A stretch of 8,096 nucleotides of DNA from an uncultured Clostridia bacterium (GCA_934234035.1 CAKQHH010000044.1:1-8096), one strand, 5' to 3'; numbered from the stretch's first letter, positions 1 to 6,963 are shown. A program made the numbers and translations. The notes: a model not told the origin generated them from the letters alone.

Positions 1-275
1 ACCAGAGCGCGGGCTGCTTTTCCGCCTCTTTCCGTTCCAGGGTTCGCGCTCGTAAACCGAATTCATTGGCTTTGCCGGCTGGCGTGCGCGAACCGAATCA
101 GAGCGCGGCGTCGGGGTTGGCGCGGTCCGGTGAAGAAACAAGGGCTTGCGGGATGCACGACGCCAACATGGAAGCCCGCGCGCCGAGAAAAAGGCGCCGG
201 GGTTGGCGCGGTCCGACGAAGGAACAAGAGCTTGCGGGGTGCAAGGCTCCAACATGCCCGGTCACGCGCGGCCGG
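1..275. repeat. GC-rich non-coding region with about two copies of an ~86-bp repeat
   Basis: I see no credible gene here; the open frames are short, Arg/Ala-rich and lack ribosome binding sites. Two units can be aligned, starting at 112 and 198 (period 86). Both begin CGGGGTTGGCGCGGTCC, continue with GAAGRAACAAGRGCTTGCGGG, and reach CCAACATG. In the first unit GTTGGCG (116-122) can pair with CGCCAAC (161-167), giving a perfect 7-bp stem; the second keeps only GTTGG/CCAAC. The junction GCCGAGAAAAAGGC and the block ACGAAGGAAC...TTGCGGG also occur, reverse-complemented, in the array at 7894-8096, so both ends carry one repeat family in opposite orientation. Positions 1-111 hold weaker relics: CAGAGCGCGG twice (3-12, 99-108) and a 9-bp inverted repeat GGTTCGCGC/GCGCGAACC (41-49, 86-94). 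The function is unknown. Confidence 0.7.
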
Positions 276-287
276 AATCGGAATAGA

Positions 288-313
288 AAAAGAGCTGCCG
301 CAGCAGCTCTTTT
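288..313. terminator. Symmetric rho-independent terminator
   Basis: A perfect 11-bp inverted repeat (AAAAGAGCTGC, 288-298; GCAGCTCTTTT, 303-313) encloses the 4-base loop CGCA. The A/T ends give a U-tract on either strand: four T on the plus strand and five T on the minus strand. It lies about 100 bp past the stop codon of the minus-strand AEC transporter, whose transcript it probably ends. It could equally stop transcription entering from the repeat region on the left. Confidence 0.85.
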
Positions 314-409
314 CATCTCGTTGACTTCGTCTCGTTTTATTCCGCCAAAAATGCAGTTTTCAATAGGCAGCCTGTGAAAAACCGACTTTTTGCGACCTTC
401 ACTTTTTGT

Positions 410-1351
410 TTAGAACATTCCCAAGCTTTTGAACAGGAAGAGCCACAGGAAGATGGTCACGCAGGACAGCGGCGTGGCAAAAATCACCGCATTTCCCGCC
501 AGCTCGCCGTCGGAGTCCATTGCCTCCGCCATGGTATAGGAAGAAACCGCCGGCGGCGCCGCCATCATGGCAATCAGGGAAACCAGCGCCACGTCTCGGA
601 CGCCCAGCACCGCCGCAAATCCCAAGCCGATCGCCGGCACAATCACCAGCCGGCCCAGAACGCATATCGCAAGATTTTTTTTACCTGTGTGAACACTGCC
701 CTTGTTGAAGGATGCCCCCAGCAGAATCATGGCAATCGGTGTGGTGGCATCGCACATTCCGGAGATGGTTTGGTTCACCGCAGACGGCACCGAAATGTTC
801 AGGGTCAGCGCCAGAATCGCCGCCACCGCACCCAGGATAATCGGATTCGTCAGGATTTTTTTCAGCACGGACTTCAGATCCGCCCGGCCGCCCCGGAAGT
901 ATTCCAGCACGATGACCGCCAGGAAGTTGTACAGCGGCACCACGAACATGATCAGCGCCGCCGTCACCGACACGCTTCCCTTGCCGTAGATGTTCTCCGC
1001 CACCGGCAGCCCCATAAGGATGAAGTTGCTCCGGTACACCGCCTGAATCATGGCGCCTCGGGTTCGGTCCGGTATGTCCATGCGGACCACGATGGCCCAG
1101 GTGATTCCGCACACCGCCAGCACGAAAAGGCAGGCAAAAAGAATCAGCCGCCCGTCGAAGGCTTCCGAAATATCCGCCGAATAGAGATTTTCAAACATCA
1201 GCGCCGGAAAAAACACCACGAACACCATCTTGTTGAATTTCCGCACGTCTTTTTCCGTCAGCACGCTGTATTTCCGCACCAGCATACCCACTGCCAGGTA
1301 CAGCACCAGCGGGATGACCGCATTTAAGCACACGATAAAATTATGTATCAT
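410..1351 (-). CDS. AEC (auxin efflux carrier) family transporter
   Basis: This is a polytopic inner-membrane protein of 313 residues with about ten hydrophobic segments in two halves, separated by a basic cytoplasmic loop (RGGRADLKSVLKK) near residues 153-165. AEC-family signatures are visible: RSNFILMGLP at about 107-116, NPIILG at about 169-174 opening the second half, and AAPPAVSSYTMA at about 264-275. Characterised bacterial relatives such as MleP and MdcF carry malate or malonate; the substrate here cannot be read from sequence. A longer frame begins at 1375, but that ATG has no ribosome binding site and sits only 11 bases past a -10 box. The ATG at 1351 is preceded by AGAGGAATGGGAG at good spacing, so I chose it. 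The gene lies 86 bp downstream of the citrate-pathway operon on the same strand but has its own promoter. Organic-acid transport linked to that pathway is inference only. Confidence 0.9.
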   Translation of the reverse strand: MIHNFIVCLNAVIPLVLYLAVGMLVRKYSVLTEKDVRKFNKMVFVVFFPALMFENLYSADISEAFDGRLILFACLFVLAVCGITWAIVVRMDIPDRTRGAMIQAVYRSNFILMGLPVAENIYGKGSVSVTAALIMFVVPLYNFLAVIVLEYFRGGRADLKSVLKKILTNPIILGAVAAILALTLNISVPSAVNQTISGMCDATTPIAMILLGASFNKGSVHTGKKNLAICVLGRLVIVPAIGLGFAAVLGVRDVALVSLIAMMAAPPAVSSYTMAEAMDSDGELAGNAVIFATPLSCVTIFLWLFLFKSLGMF

Positions 1352-1386
1352 CAGTTGCTCCCATTCCTCTTTCATTTACGAGGAAT

Positions 1387-1414
1387 ATTGTACCACAAAA
1401 AGAGGTTTTTGGAA
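1387..1414 (-). promoter_or_regulatory. Extended -10 promoter of the AEC transporter gene
   Basis: On the minus strand TACAAT (1392-1387) is preceded by TGG, forming an extended -10 (TGGTACAAT). A weak -35, TTCCAA (1414-1409), lies 16 bp upstream. The predicted transcript starts near 1380, just before the rejected upstream ATG at 1375, which supports translation from 1351. The element lies in the short gap after the isocitrate dehydrogenase stop codon, and I see no strong terminator between the genes, so read-through from the operon is also possible. Confidence 0.55.
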
Positions 1415-1437
1415 GGCGAACATTTCCGACACCTTTC

Positions 1438-2604
1438 CTACAGCGCCGCCAGCACCTCGTCCGCAAACTCCCGGCAGGTTCCGCCCCCCGGCAGTCCGGT
1501 CATCTTCGGTCCCAGCTTCGCATCTGCCGCATCCAGGGCTTTTTCCAAGCGATTCGCTTTTTCCACATATCCGATGTGGGACAGCATCATGGCAGCGGCC
1601 TTCATCAGGCTGGCCGGATTGGCGTAGCCTTCGATGCCTTCTTCCACCATGCGCGGAGCGCTTCCGTGAATGGCTTCGAACAGGGCATAATCCCGTCCGA
1701 TGTTGGCGCTTCCGGCAGTGCCCACACCCCCCTGAATCTGGGCGGCTTCATCGGTGATGATGTCTCCGTACAGGTTCGGCAGCAGGAACACCTGGAATTG
1801 GTTTCGAATGTCCTTGTTCACCAGGTTGGCCGCCATGATGTCCACGAACCAGTTGTCCGTCTCGATTTCCGGATATTCTTCCGCCACCTCTCGGCAGATC
1901 TGAAGGAAGTCGCCGTCGGTTTTCTTCATGATATTGGCCTTTGTCACGATGGACACCCGCTTCTTTCCGTTGGCCCGGGCGAAATCGAAAGCCGCCCGCG
2001 CGATTCGCAGGGTTCCTTCCCGGGTGGTCACCTTGAAATCCACATCCAGCGAATCTCCGATTCGAATGCCGCGACTTCCCAAAGCGTATTCCCCTTCCGT
2101 ATTCTCCCGGAAGAAGGTCCAGTCGATGCCCTCCTCCGGAATGGATACCGGGCGCACGTTGGCGTACAGGTCAAAGGTTTTCCGCAGGTATACGTTGGCG
2201 CTTTCCAGGTTCTTGGTATTCATGGATGCGTTCGGCGTGGTGGTGGGTCCTTTCAGCAGAACATCGCACTGCCGCATCTCCGTCAGCACCTCGTCCGGAA
2301 CGGTCTGCCCCTTTTCCAGGCGGTTTTCCAGGGTAAAGCCATCGATTTCCCGCAGGCTCACCTTGCCCGATGCCAGTTCCTCTGCCAGCAGTTTTTCCAG
2401 CACCGCCCGGGCTTCCTTCATGATGACCGGACCGATGCCGTCTCCCGCCGTCAGACCGATGGTCACGCCTCGGCCCTCCTCTTTGCCGTTTCCGGCGGAT
2501 TCCCGGCTCTTCCGGATCCGCTCGTTTCGCTCTACCTGCTCCCGCAGCAGCACTTCAAATTCCGCTACTGCTTTCTGAATATCCTTTTCAACTCCACAGT
2601 CCAC
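1438..2604 (-). CDS. icd: Isocitrate dehydrogenase (IDH/IPMDH family), long form
   Basis: Decarboxylating beta-hydroxyacid dehydrogenase of 388 residues, placed as the enzyme oxidising isocitrate to 2-oxoglutarate because it follows citrate synthase and aconitase. Visible motifs are GDGIGP (54-59), the substrate segment with S135, N137, R141 and R151, ENTEGEY (167-173), the catalytic Lys in TKANIMKKTDG (K222), metal-binding Asp residues near 255, 281 and 285, and HGSAPR (313-318). About 46 residues precede the catalytic fold; they are charged (RNERIRKSRES) and probably helical. The start is GTG, 19 bp after the aconitase stop, with a GAAGGA ribosome binding site. A second GTG at 2466 has a stronger AGGAGGG site and would give a 342-residue enzyme of usual size. 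Coenzyme choice is unclear: R318 occupies the position of the NAD-selecting Asp or NADP-selecting Lys. Isopropylmalate dehydrogenase is less likely given the neighbours. Confidence 0.88.
   Translation of the reverse strand: MDCGVEKDIQKAVAEFEVLLREQVERNERIRKSRESAGNGKEEGRGVTIGLTAGDGIGPVIMKEARAVLEKLLAEELASGKVSLREIDGFTLENRLEKGQTVPDEVLTEMRQCDVLLKGPTTTPNASMNTKNLESANVYLRKTFDLYANVRPVSIPEEGIDWTFFRENTEGEYALGSRGIRIGDSLDVDFKVTTREGTLRIARAAFDFARANGKKRVSIVTKANIMKKTDGDFLQICREVAEEYPEIETDNWFVDIMAANLVNKDIRNQFQVFLLPNLYGDIITDEAAQIQGGVGTAGSANIGRDYALFEAIHGSAPRMVEEGIEGYANPASLMKAAAMMLSHIGYVEKANRLEKALDAADAKLGPKMTGLPGGGTCREFADEVLAAL
2464..2480 (-). promoter_or_regulatory. Possible internal ribosome binding site and GTG start within icd
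   Basis: On the minus strand AGGAGGG (2480-2474) lies seven bases before a GTG (2466-2464) that is in frame with icd at codon 47. This is the point where the conserved dehydrogenase fold begins (VTIGLTAGDGIGP). It matches the Shine-Dalgarno consensus better than the site of the upstream GTG at 2604. It may be the real start, a second start, or a chance effect of Gly/Glu/Arg codons. Confidence 0.4.
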
Positions 2605-2623
2605 TGTCTTTCCTTCTTTCCTT

Positions 2624-4549
2624 TTATTTTCCCGTTGCCGCCGCGTACTTCAGCAATCCGCCGGCCAGGAGCATTTCCTTCTGCCTTTCCGCCAGCTCCA
2701 TTCGCAGCGGAATTTCTTTTTCCCCGGCGTGAAGAATCACCCGGTTCTTCTTCAATCCTTCGAAGATATCCGAAAGGGTCAGCACGTCACCCTGCCGGAT
2801 CCGATCGTAGTCCGCCGGATTCTCAAATACCAGCGGCAGAATTCCTGCGTTCACCAGGTTGGCCATGTGAATCCGGGCAAAGCTCTTCACGATGACCGCC
2901 CGAATGCCCAGGTAGAGCGGCGCCAATGCCGCATGCTCCCGGGAAGATCCCTGGCCGTAGTTGGAACCGCCCACGATGATGCCCTTGCCCGCCGCTTTGG
3001 CCCGCTCCGGGAAGGTTTCGTCCACCACGCCAAAGCAGAAGGTGGAAATCTTCGGAATGTTGGAACGGTACGGCAGGACTTTGGAGCCCGCCGGCATGAT
3101 GTGATCCGTAGTGATGTTGTCCCCCACCTTCAGGATGACCTCCGCCTGAATTTCGTTTTCCAGCGTGTGGGTTTCCGGGAACGGCTTAATGTTCGGTCCC
3201 CGAAGCACTTCCGCATCCTTCGCCTCTTCCGGCGGCAGCGGCGGAATAAAACCACTGTCGTTAATCCGGAACTGTTCCGGAATCTCTACCTTTCCGACGG
3301 ATTCCATGGTCGTCGGATCCGTGATATATCCCGTCAGCGCGGAAGCTGCCGCGGTTTCCGGGCTCACCAGGTACACCTGTCCGTCCTTGGTTCCGGAACG
3401 GCCCAGGAAGTTTCGGTTAAAGGTCCGCAGGCTCACGCCGCCGGAATTCGGAGAGAATCCCATTCCGATGCACGGACCGCAGGTGCACTCCAGAATCCGG
3501 GCACCGGCATCGATCATATCCGTCAGCGCTCCGCACTCCGCCAGCATGGAAAGCACCTGGCGGGATCCCGGGGAAATTCCCAGGCTGACGCCGTCGGCAA
3601 TTTTCTTTCCCTTCAGCATTCTGGCCACCTTCAGCATATCCGCATAGGAGGAATTGGTGCAGGATCCGATGGCAATCTGATCCACCTTGATTTTCTTCAG
3701 TTCGTCCACCGACTTCACGTTGTCCGGGCTGTGCGGGCAGGCAGCCAGCGGCTTCAGCTCGCTCAAATCGATGGTGTACTCCTCTGCGTATACCGCATCT
3801 TCATCGCTGGACAGCGGAATCCAATCCTCTTCCCGGTTCTGGGCTTTGAGGAACTTCCGGGTCTCTTCATCCGACGGAAAAATCGAGGTGGTGGCGCCCA
3901 GCTCCGCACCCATATTGGTGATGGTGCAGCGTTCCGGCACGCTGAGGGACTGAATTCCTTCCCCGCCGTATTCCACGATGGCGCCCACGCCGCCCTTTAC
4001 GGACAGTTGTCTCAGTACTTCCAGAATCACGTCCTTGGCACTCACATTGTCACCCAGCCGGTTCTTCAGATTCACCCGAATCATACGAGGCATCGGAATG
4101 TAATACGCACCGCCGCCCATGGCAACCGCCACGTCCATTCCGCCGGCACCCATGGCCAGCATTCCCAGACCGCCGCCGGTCGGTGTGTGGGAATCGGAAC
4201 CGATCAGCGTCTTTCCCGGTTTTCCGATGCGTTCATACTGCAGCTGATGGCAGATGCCGTTTCCCGGACGGGAGAACCAGATGCCGTGCTTTGCCGCAAC
4301 GCTCTGAATGTATCGATGGTCGTCCGCATTCTCGAAACCGGACTGCAGCGTGTTGTGGTCGATATAGGCCACAGACCGCTCTGTCCGAACTTGGTCCACG
4401 CCCATAGACTCAAACTCCAGATACGCCATGGTTCCGGTGGCATCCTGGGTCAGCGTCTGATCGATTCGAAGACCGATCTCCTCCCCGGTCTTCATTTCCC
4501 CTGAAAGCAGATGCTGTTCGATAATCTTCTCTGCAATTGTCTTACCCAT
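2624..4549 (-). CDS. acnA: Aconitate hydratase, monomeric [4Fe-4S] type
   Basis: This 641-residue enzyme interconverts citrate and isocitrate in the cytoplasm through an oxygen-sensitive [4Fe-4S] cluster. The dehydratase part holds IDHN (63-66), GSDSHT (117-122), GSCTNS (295-300) with cluster ligand C297, and CTCGPCIG (355-362) with ligands C357 and C360, followed by SPNSGG. The swivel domain is fused at the C-terminus, with GDNITTDHI (477-485) and GSNYGQGSSREHAALAP (528-544), where S535 and R537 match the catalytic Ser and substrate-binding Arg of mitochondrial aconitase. At about 640 residues it is the short fused form common in Clostridia, much shorter than the ~900-residue AcnA of E. coli. 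The ATG lies 2 bp after the citrate synthase stop, with the GAAGGAG ribosome binding site inside that gene's end, so translation is probably coupled. Homoaconitase or isopropylmalate isomerase activity is possible but unlikely here. Confidence 0.95.
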   Translation of the reverse strand: MGKTIAEKIIEQHLLSGEMKTGEEIGLRIDQTLTQDATGTMAYLEFESMGVDQVRTERSVAYIDHNTLQSGFENADDHRYIQSVAAKHGIWFSRPGNGICHQLQYERIGKPGKTLIGSDSHTPTGGGLGMLAMGAGGMDVAVAMGGGAYYIPMPRMIRVNLKNRLGDNVSAKDVILEVLRQLSVKGGVGAIVEYGGEGIQSLSVPERCTITNMGAELGATTSIFPSDEETRKFLKAQNREEDWIPLSSDEDAVYAEEYTIDLSELKPLAACPHSPDNVKSVDELKKIKVDQIAIGSCTNSSYADMLKVARMLKGKKIADGVSLGISPGSRQVLSMLAECGALTDMIDAGARILECTCGPCIGMGFSPNSGGVSLRTFNRNFLGRSGTKDGQVYLVSPETAAASALTGYITDPTTMESVGKVEIPEQFRINDSGFIPPLPPEEAKDAEVLRGPNIKPFPETHTLENEIQAEVILKVGDNITTDHIMPAGSKVLPYRSNIPKISTFCFGVVDETFPERAKAAGKGIIVGGSNYGQGSSREHAALAPLYLGIRAVIVKSFARIHMANLVNAGILPLVFENPADYDRIRQGDVLTLSDIFEGLKKNRVILHAGEKEIPLRMELAERQKEMLLAGGLLKYAAATGK

Positions 4550-4551
4550 TT

Positions 4552-5943
4552 TTACTGTTCTCCTTCTGTCCCCATATCGGAGGCGATAAATTCATCAATC
4601 TTCTTATCCACTTCTTTTCCGCTGATGATGGACATTCTGCCGTTGGCGTACTGCTCATCAATCCAGCTCTTCACGTATTTCACCACCGGACTGTGCTTGC
4701 CGACCCGGTGGTCGCCCTCCAGGCCGTAGGATTCGTTAATCCACAGCGCTACGCCGGCAGCGCCGGAATTCTGGTTGAGAGATACCAGCGGCGGCCGCTT
4801 CAGGAATTTCTTGGTGTCGAAAATGTTGTAGATTTCTTCGTTCTTCAGCAGTCCGTCCGCGTGAATGCCCGCTTTGGTTACGTTGAAATTCTCTCCCACA
4901 AAAGGAGTCTGCGGCGGCACCTTGAATCCGATCTTCTTCTCGTAGTATCGCGCCAGGTCGGTGATTACCGTAGTGTCCATTCCGTCCAGGGTTCCCTTCA
5001 GCTGTGCATACTCGAATACCATGGCCTCCATCGGCACATTTCCCGTCCGCTCGCCGATGCCGAACAGGGTGGTGTTCACCGATGCGCATCCGTACAGCCA
5101 CGCGTTGGCCGCATTGGCTACCGCCTTGTAGAAGTCGTTGTGGCCGTGCCACTCCAGCATCTCGCTCGGCACATCGCAGTAGTTCTGCATGCCGTAGACG
5201 ATGCCCGGCACGCTTCGCGGAAGCGCCGTTCCCACGTACGGGATTCCGTATCCCAACGTATCGCACATGCGGAACTTCACCGGAATCTTCGCCTGCTCCG
5301 ACATCTCCTGAATGGCTCTCACGAACGGCACCACGAATCCGTAGAAATCCGCCCGCGTAATATCCTCCAGGTGGCACCGCGGCACCACGCCGGCCTCAAA
5401 AGCATCATTGATAACGGAAAGGTAGTGCTCCATGGCCTGGCGTCTCGTCATTCCCAGTTTCGTAAAAATATGATAATCCGAGCAGCTCACCAGGATGCCG
5501 GTCTCCTTTACGCCGATATCGTGCACCAGCTTGAAGTCCTCCTTCTTCGCCCGAATCCACGTGGTGATTTCCGGGAACTTCAGTCCCAGGTCCATGCACT
5601 TCTCGATGGCCTCCCGGTCCCGGTCGCTGTATACAAAAAACTCCGTCTGTCGGATAATCCCCTTCGGTCCGGACAGTTTGGAAATCATTTTGTAGATGTC
5701 CAAAATCTGCTGCACGGTATACGGCTCCCGAGACTGCTGTCCGTCCCGGAAGGTGGTATCCGTAATCCATATATTCTCCGGCATGTTGTACGGGCTCCGC
5801 CGGAAGTTGAACGAAACCTTCGGAATCTCCGTGTATTCGAAGAATTCCCGCATCAAATTCGGCTCTGCCACATCCTGCAGCTGATAGCTGTACGGCTCTT
5901 CCTGCAAAAGATGGGTCCGCTCGTTCAGTTTAATTTCATTCAT
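4552..5943 (-). CDS. Re-type citrate synthase (IPMS/homocitrate synthase superfamily)
   Basis: It probably condenses oxaloacetate with acetyl-CoA to citrate with Re-face stereochemistry, as shown for the Clostridium kluyveri enzyme, which is related to isopropylmalate and homocitrate synthases and not to ordinary GltA. The 463-residue protein has a DRE-TIM barrel: DTTFRDGQQS (62-71, with R66 and metal ligand D67), EWHGHND (264-270, with metal ligands H266 and H268), NTTLFGIGERTGN (290-302) and GIHADG (359-364). It lacks the C-terminal leucine-sensing domain of LeuA. An N-terminal extension of about 55 residues before the barrel fits this subgroup. It is the first gene of the operon, followed by aconitase and isocitrate dehydrogenase, which argues for citrate formation over isopropylmalate or homocitrate formation. 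The ATG has an AAGAGG ribosome binding site. It could be mis-annotated as 2-isopropylmalate synthase by family membership alone. Confidence 0.88.
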   Translation of the reverse strand: MNEIKLNERTHLLQEEPYSYQLQDVAEPNLMREFFEYTEIPKVSFNFRRSPYNMPENIWITDTTFRDGQQSREPYTVQQILDIYKMISKLSGPKGIIRQTEFFVYSDRDREAIEKCMDLGLKFPEITTWIRAKKEDFKLVHDIGVKETGILVSCSDYHIFTKLGMTRRQAMEHYLSVINDAFEAGVVPRCHLEDITRADFYGFVVPFVRAIQEMSEQAKIPVKFRMCDTLGYGIPYVGTALPRSVPGIVYGMQNYCDVPSEMLEWHGHNDFYKAVANAANAWLYGCASVNTTLFGIGERTGNVPMEAMVFEYAQLKGTLDGMDTTVITDLARYYEKKIGFKVPPQTPFVGENFNVTKAGIHADGLLKNEEIYNIFDTKKFLKRPPLVSLNQNSGAAGVALWINESYGLEGDHRVGKHSPVVKYVKSWIDEQYANGRMSIISGKEVDKKIDEFIASDMGTEGEQ

Positions 5944-5948
5944 ATCTC

Positions 5949-5975
5949 TTACCTCTTACGCTGTTCGGGCACCAT
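5949..5975 (-). CDS. Possible 8-codon leader peptide MVPEQRKR
   Basis: In the leader of the citrate synthase operon an ATG at 5975 opens an 8-codon frame (MVPEQRKR) ending in TAA, 5 bases before the citrate synthase ATG. AGGAG followed by a purine-rich stretch lies upstream as a possible ribosome binding site. The stop overlaps the ribosome binding site of the main gene (AAGAGGTAAGAG), so its translation would affect that gene. Five of the eight residues (P, E, Q, R, R) belong to the glutamate family, whose precursor this operon makes. I see no attenuator-type terminator. The frame is so short that chance is a real explanation. Confidence 0.3.
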   Translation of the reverse strand: MVPEQRKR

Positions 5976-5981
5976 GCGCCC
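5967..5981 (-). promoter_or_regulatory. Small hairpin in the operon leader holding the uORF start codon
   Basis: On the minus strand GGGCGC and GTGCCC can form a 6-bp stem with one G-T wobble, and the ATG of the putative leader peptide forms the 3-base loop. A 3-base loop is tight but allowed. It could modulate initiation of the leader peptide. Its position within about 25 bases of the predicted transcript start is suggestive; function is inference. Confidence 0.3.
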
Positions 5982-6005
5982 CCTTCTCCTAAATTGTATA
6001 CTTGT

Positions 6006-6034
6006 ATTCTAAACCCCCGTTTTCCTCCTGTCAA
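6006..6034 (-). promoter_or_regulatory. Sigma-A promoter of the Re-citrate synthase/acnA/icd operon
   Basis: The minus strand carries a perfect TTGACA (6034-6029), a 17-bp spacer and TAGAAT (6011-6006), which has five of six consensus bases. Transcription should start near 5999, giving a leader of about 55 bases. A second -10-like TACAAT follows within the tandem ATACAA-GT-ATACAA. The strength suggests high basal expression unless repressed. I recognise no known operator, though the ATACAA repeat could be one. Confidence 0.85.
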
Positions 6035-6080
6035 TGGTTTTTTAAACAACGCTTTGTGTTCATTTTTGTAAAAATACTGA

Positions 6081-6127
6081 ATAAAAAAATAATCCGCAGC
6101 GCCGGAGGTTTCCGATCACCGCAGATT
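6081..6127 (-). terminator. Rho-independent terminator of the EFR1-type gene
   Basis: On the minus strand AATCTGCGG...CTGCGGATT forms a long imperfect stem of about 15 pairs with several G-T wobbles and one mismatch, followed by TTATTTTTTT (6090-6081). It starts 11 bp after the stop codon at 6139 and separates the EFR1-type gene from the operon promoter just downstream, so the two are distinct transcription units. Confidence 0.8.
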
Positions 6128-6138
6128 GTATTCAATAT

Positions 6139-6963
6139 TTACAGGAACCACTCCGGGTCCTTTCTCTTGCTGTACAGCTTCTCCAGCGCCAGGCCGGAAG
6201 CCGCACACATCGGTCCGTGAAAATCCCGGGCCCCTTCCGGACATACCCGAATGCAGGCGGTGCAGGAAATGCACTTCCGCACATCCACCTTTCGCACATC
6301 TCTCAGATTGATGGCCCCCATGGGACAAATCTGTGCACAGGCTCCGCAGTTGGTGCAGTGCTTGTTGGGCGTCGGGTGCAGCGGCAGGCGCAGCGGGGCC
6401 TTGTTGGGGATGGATCCCTTGATATCCAGGGGGGCCGGCTTCGCCCGCAGTTCCTGAATCATGGTGCCGCAGAACCGGTGCAGCTTGCGGGAGGTAAGCT
6501 CGCAGAACTCCTTTACCTTCTGGAGATCCCGGACGTCCGGACGGCACGCCGCTATTTTTTTGAAAATCACGTGCTGGGAGACAAAGGCCCCGGCGCTGAG
6601 CACGGAAAACCCCTGGTCATTCATAAAGGTGTACAACTCGTACAGCGCATCTCCGTAGGAGCTGTTGCCGTAATCCACTAGGCAGACCGTCATGTTGTTC
6701 TTGCCGTGCATTTTCTGAATCATCTTAACACAAGGCAGGGGTACCCGTCCGGTAAACGCCGGAATCCCCATCACCACGATTGTTTCCTCATCAAAAGTGC
6801 AGTCCTCCATCAGAGGATTGCGCAGCAAATCAATATATGATACAGAGAGGTTCTCGATGCAGGCGTCGTCCATGCGCGCCGCGATTTCCTCTGCTACTCT
6901 TTTGGTCAGCCTCGCGGTGTCGCCGGAGGGGCTGAAATACAATCCCACAACTTTATTAATCAT
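6139..6963 (-). CDS. EFR1-type flavodoxin-like/2[4Fe-4S] ferredoxin protein
   Basis: This 274-residue cytoplasmic redox protein is built of two parts. The N-terminal half resembles flavodoxin: LYFSPSGDTARL (8-19) fits the phosphate-binding loop for FMN, and GIPAFTGRVP (66-75) and YGNSSYGDAL (98-107) fit the other flavin loops. The C-terminal half has two 4Fe-4S motifs, C203-x2-C206-x2-C209-x3-C213-P and C231-x2-C234-x2-C237-x3-C241-P, typical of bacterial 2[4Fe-4S] ferredoxins. Such fusions are common in anaerobic Firmicutes (EFR1 family) and are presumed to pass electrons between ferredoxin-like centres and flavin; physiological partners are mostly unknown. The ATG has a GGGAG ribosome binding site 5 bases upstream. 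The gene has its own promoter and terminator and is divergent from mgsA. No partner reductase or substrate enzyme is adjacent, so its role here cannot be stated. Confidence 0.9.
   Translation of the reverse strand: MINKVVGLYFSPSGDTARLTKRVAEEIAARMDDACIENLSVSYIDLLRNPLMEDCTFDEETIVVMGIPAFTGRVPLPCVKMIQKMHGKNNMTVCLVDYGNSSYGDALYELYTFMNDQGFSVLSAGAFVSQHVIFKKIAACRPDVRDLQKVKEFCELTSRKLHRFCGTMIQELRAKPAPLDIKGSIPNKAPLRLPLHPTPNKHCTNCGACAQICPMGAINLRDVRKVDVRKCISCTACIRVCPEGARDFHGPMCAASGLALEKLYSKRKDPEWFL

Noticed and set aside
374..1327. Long plus-strand open frame (317 codons) opposite the AEC transporter
   Set aside because: It is His/Arg/Gln-rich, has no ribosome binding site and lies wholly antisense to a well-supported membrane protein; it is a shadow of GC-biased codon use.
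1393..1412. Terminator after isocitrate dehydrogenase
   Set aside because: The CCAAAAA...TTTTTGTGG palindrome is short, AT-only in its core and overlaps the AEC promoter; it is too weak to call.
2729..4504. Long plus-strand open frame (591 codons) opposite aconitase
   Set aside because: It is antisense to a gene with complete catalytic motifs, its composition is His/Arg-rich and it has no recognisable domain.
5944..6005. Riboswitch or T-box in the citrate operon leader
   Set aside because: The predicted leader is only about 55 bases, too short for a T-box or a typical riboswitch with expression platform, and no terminator hairpin is present.
4537..6012. Long plus-strand open frame (491 codons) opposite citrate synthase
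   Set aside because: It is the antisense shadow of the citrate synthase gene, with no ribosome binding site and no domain.
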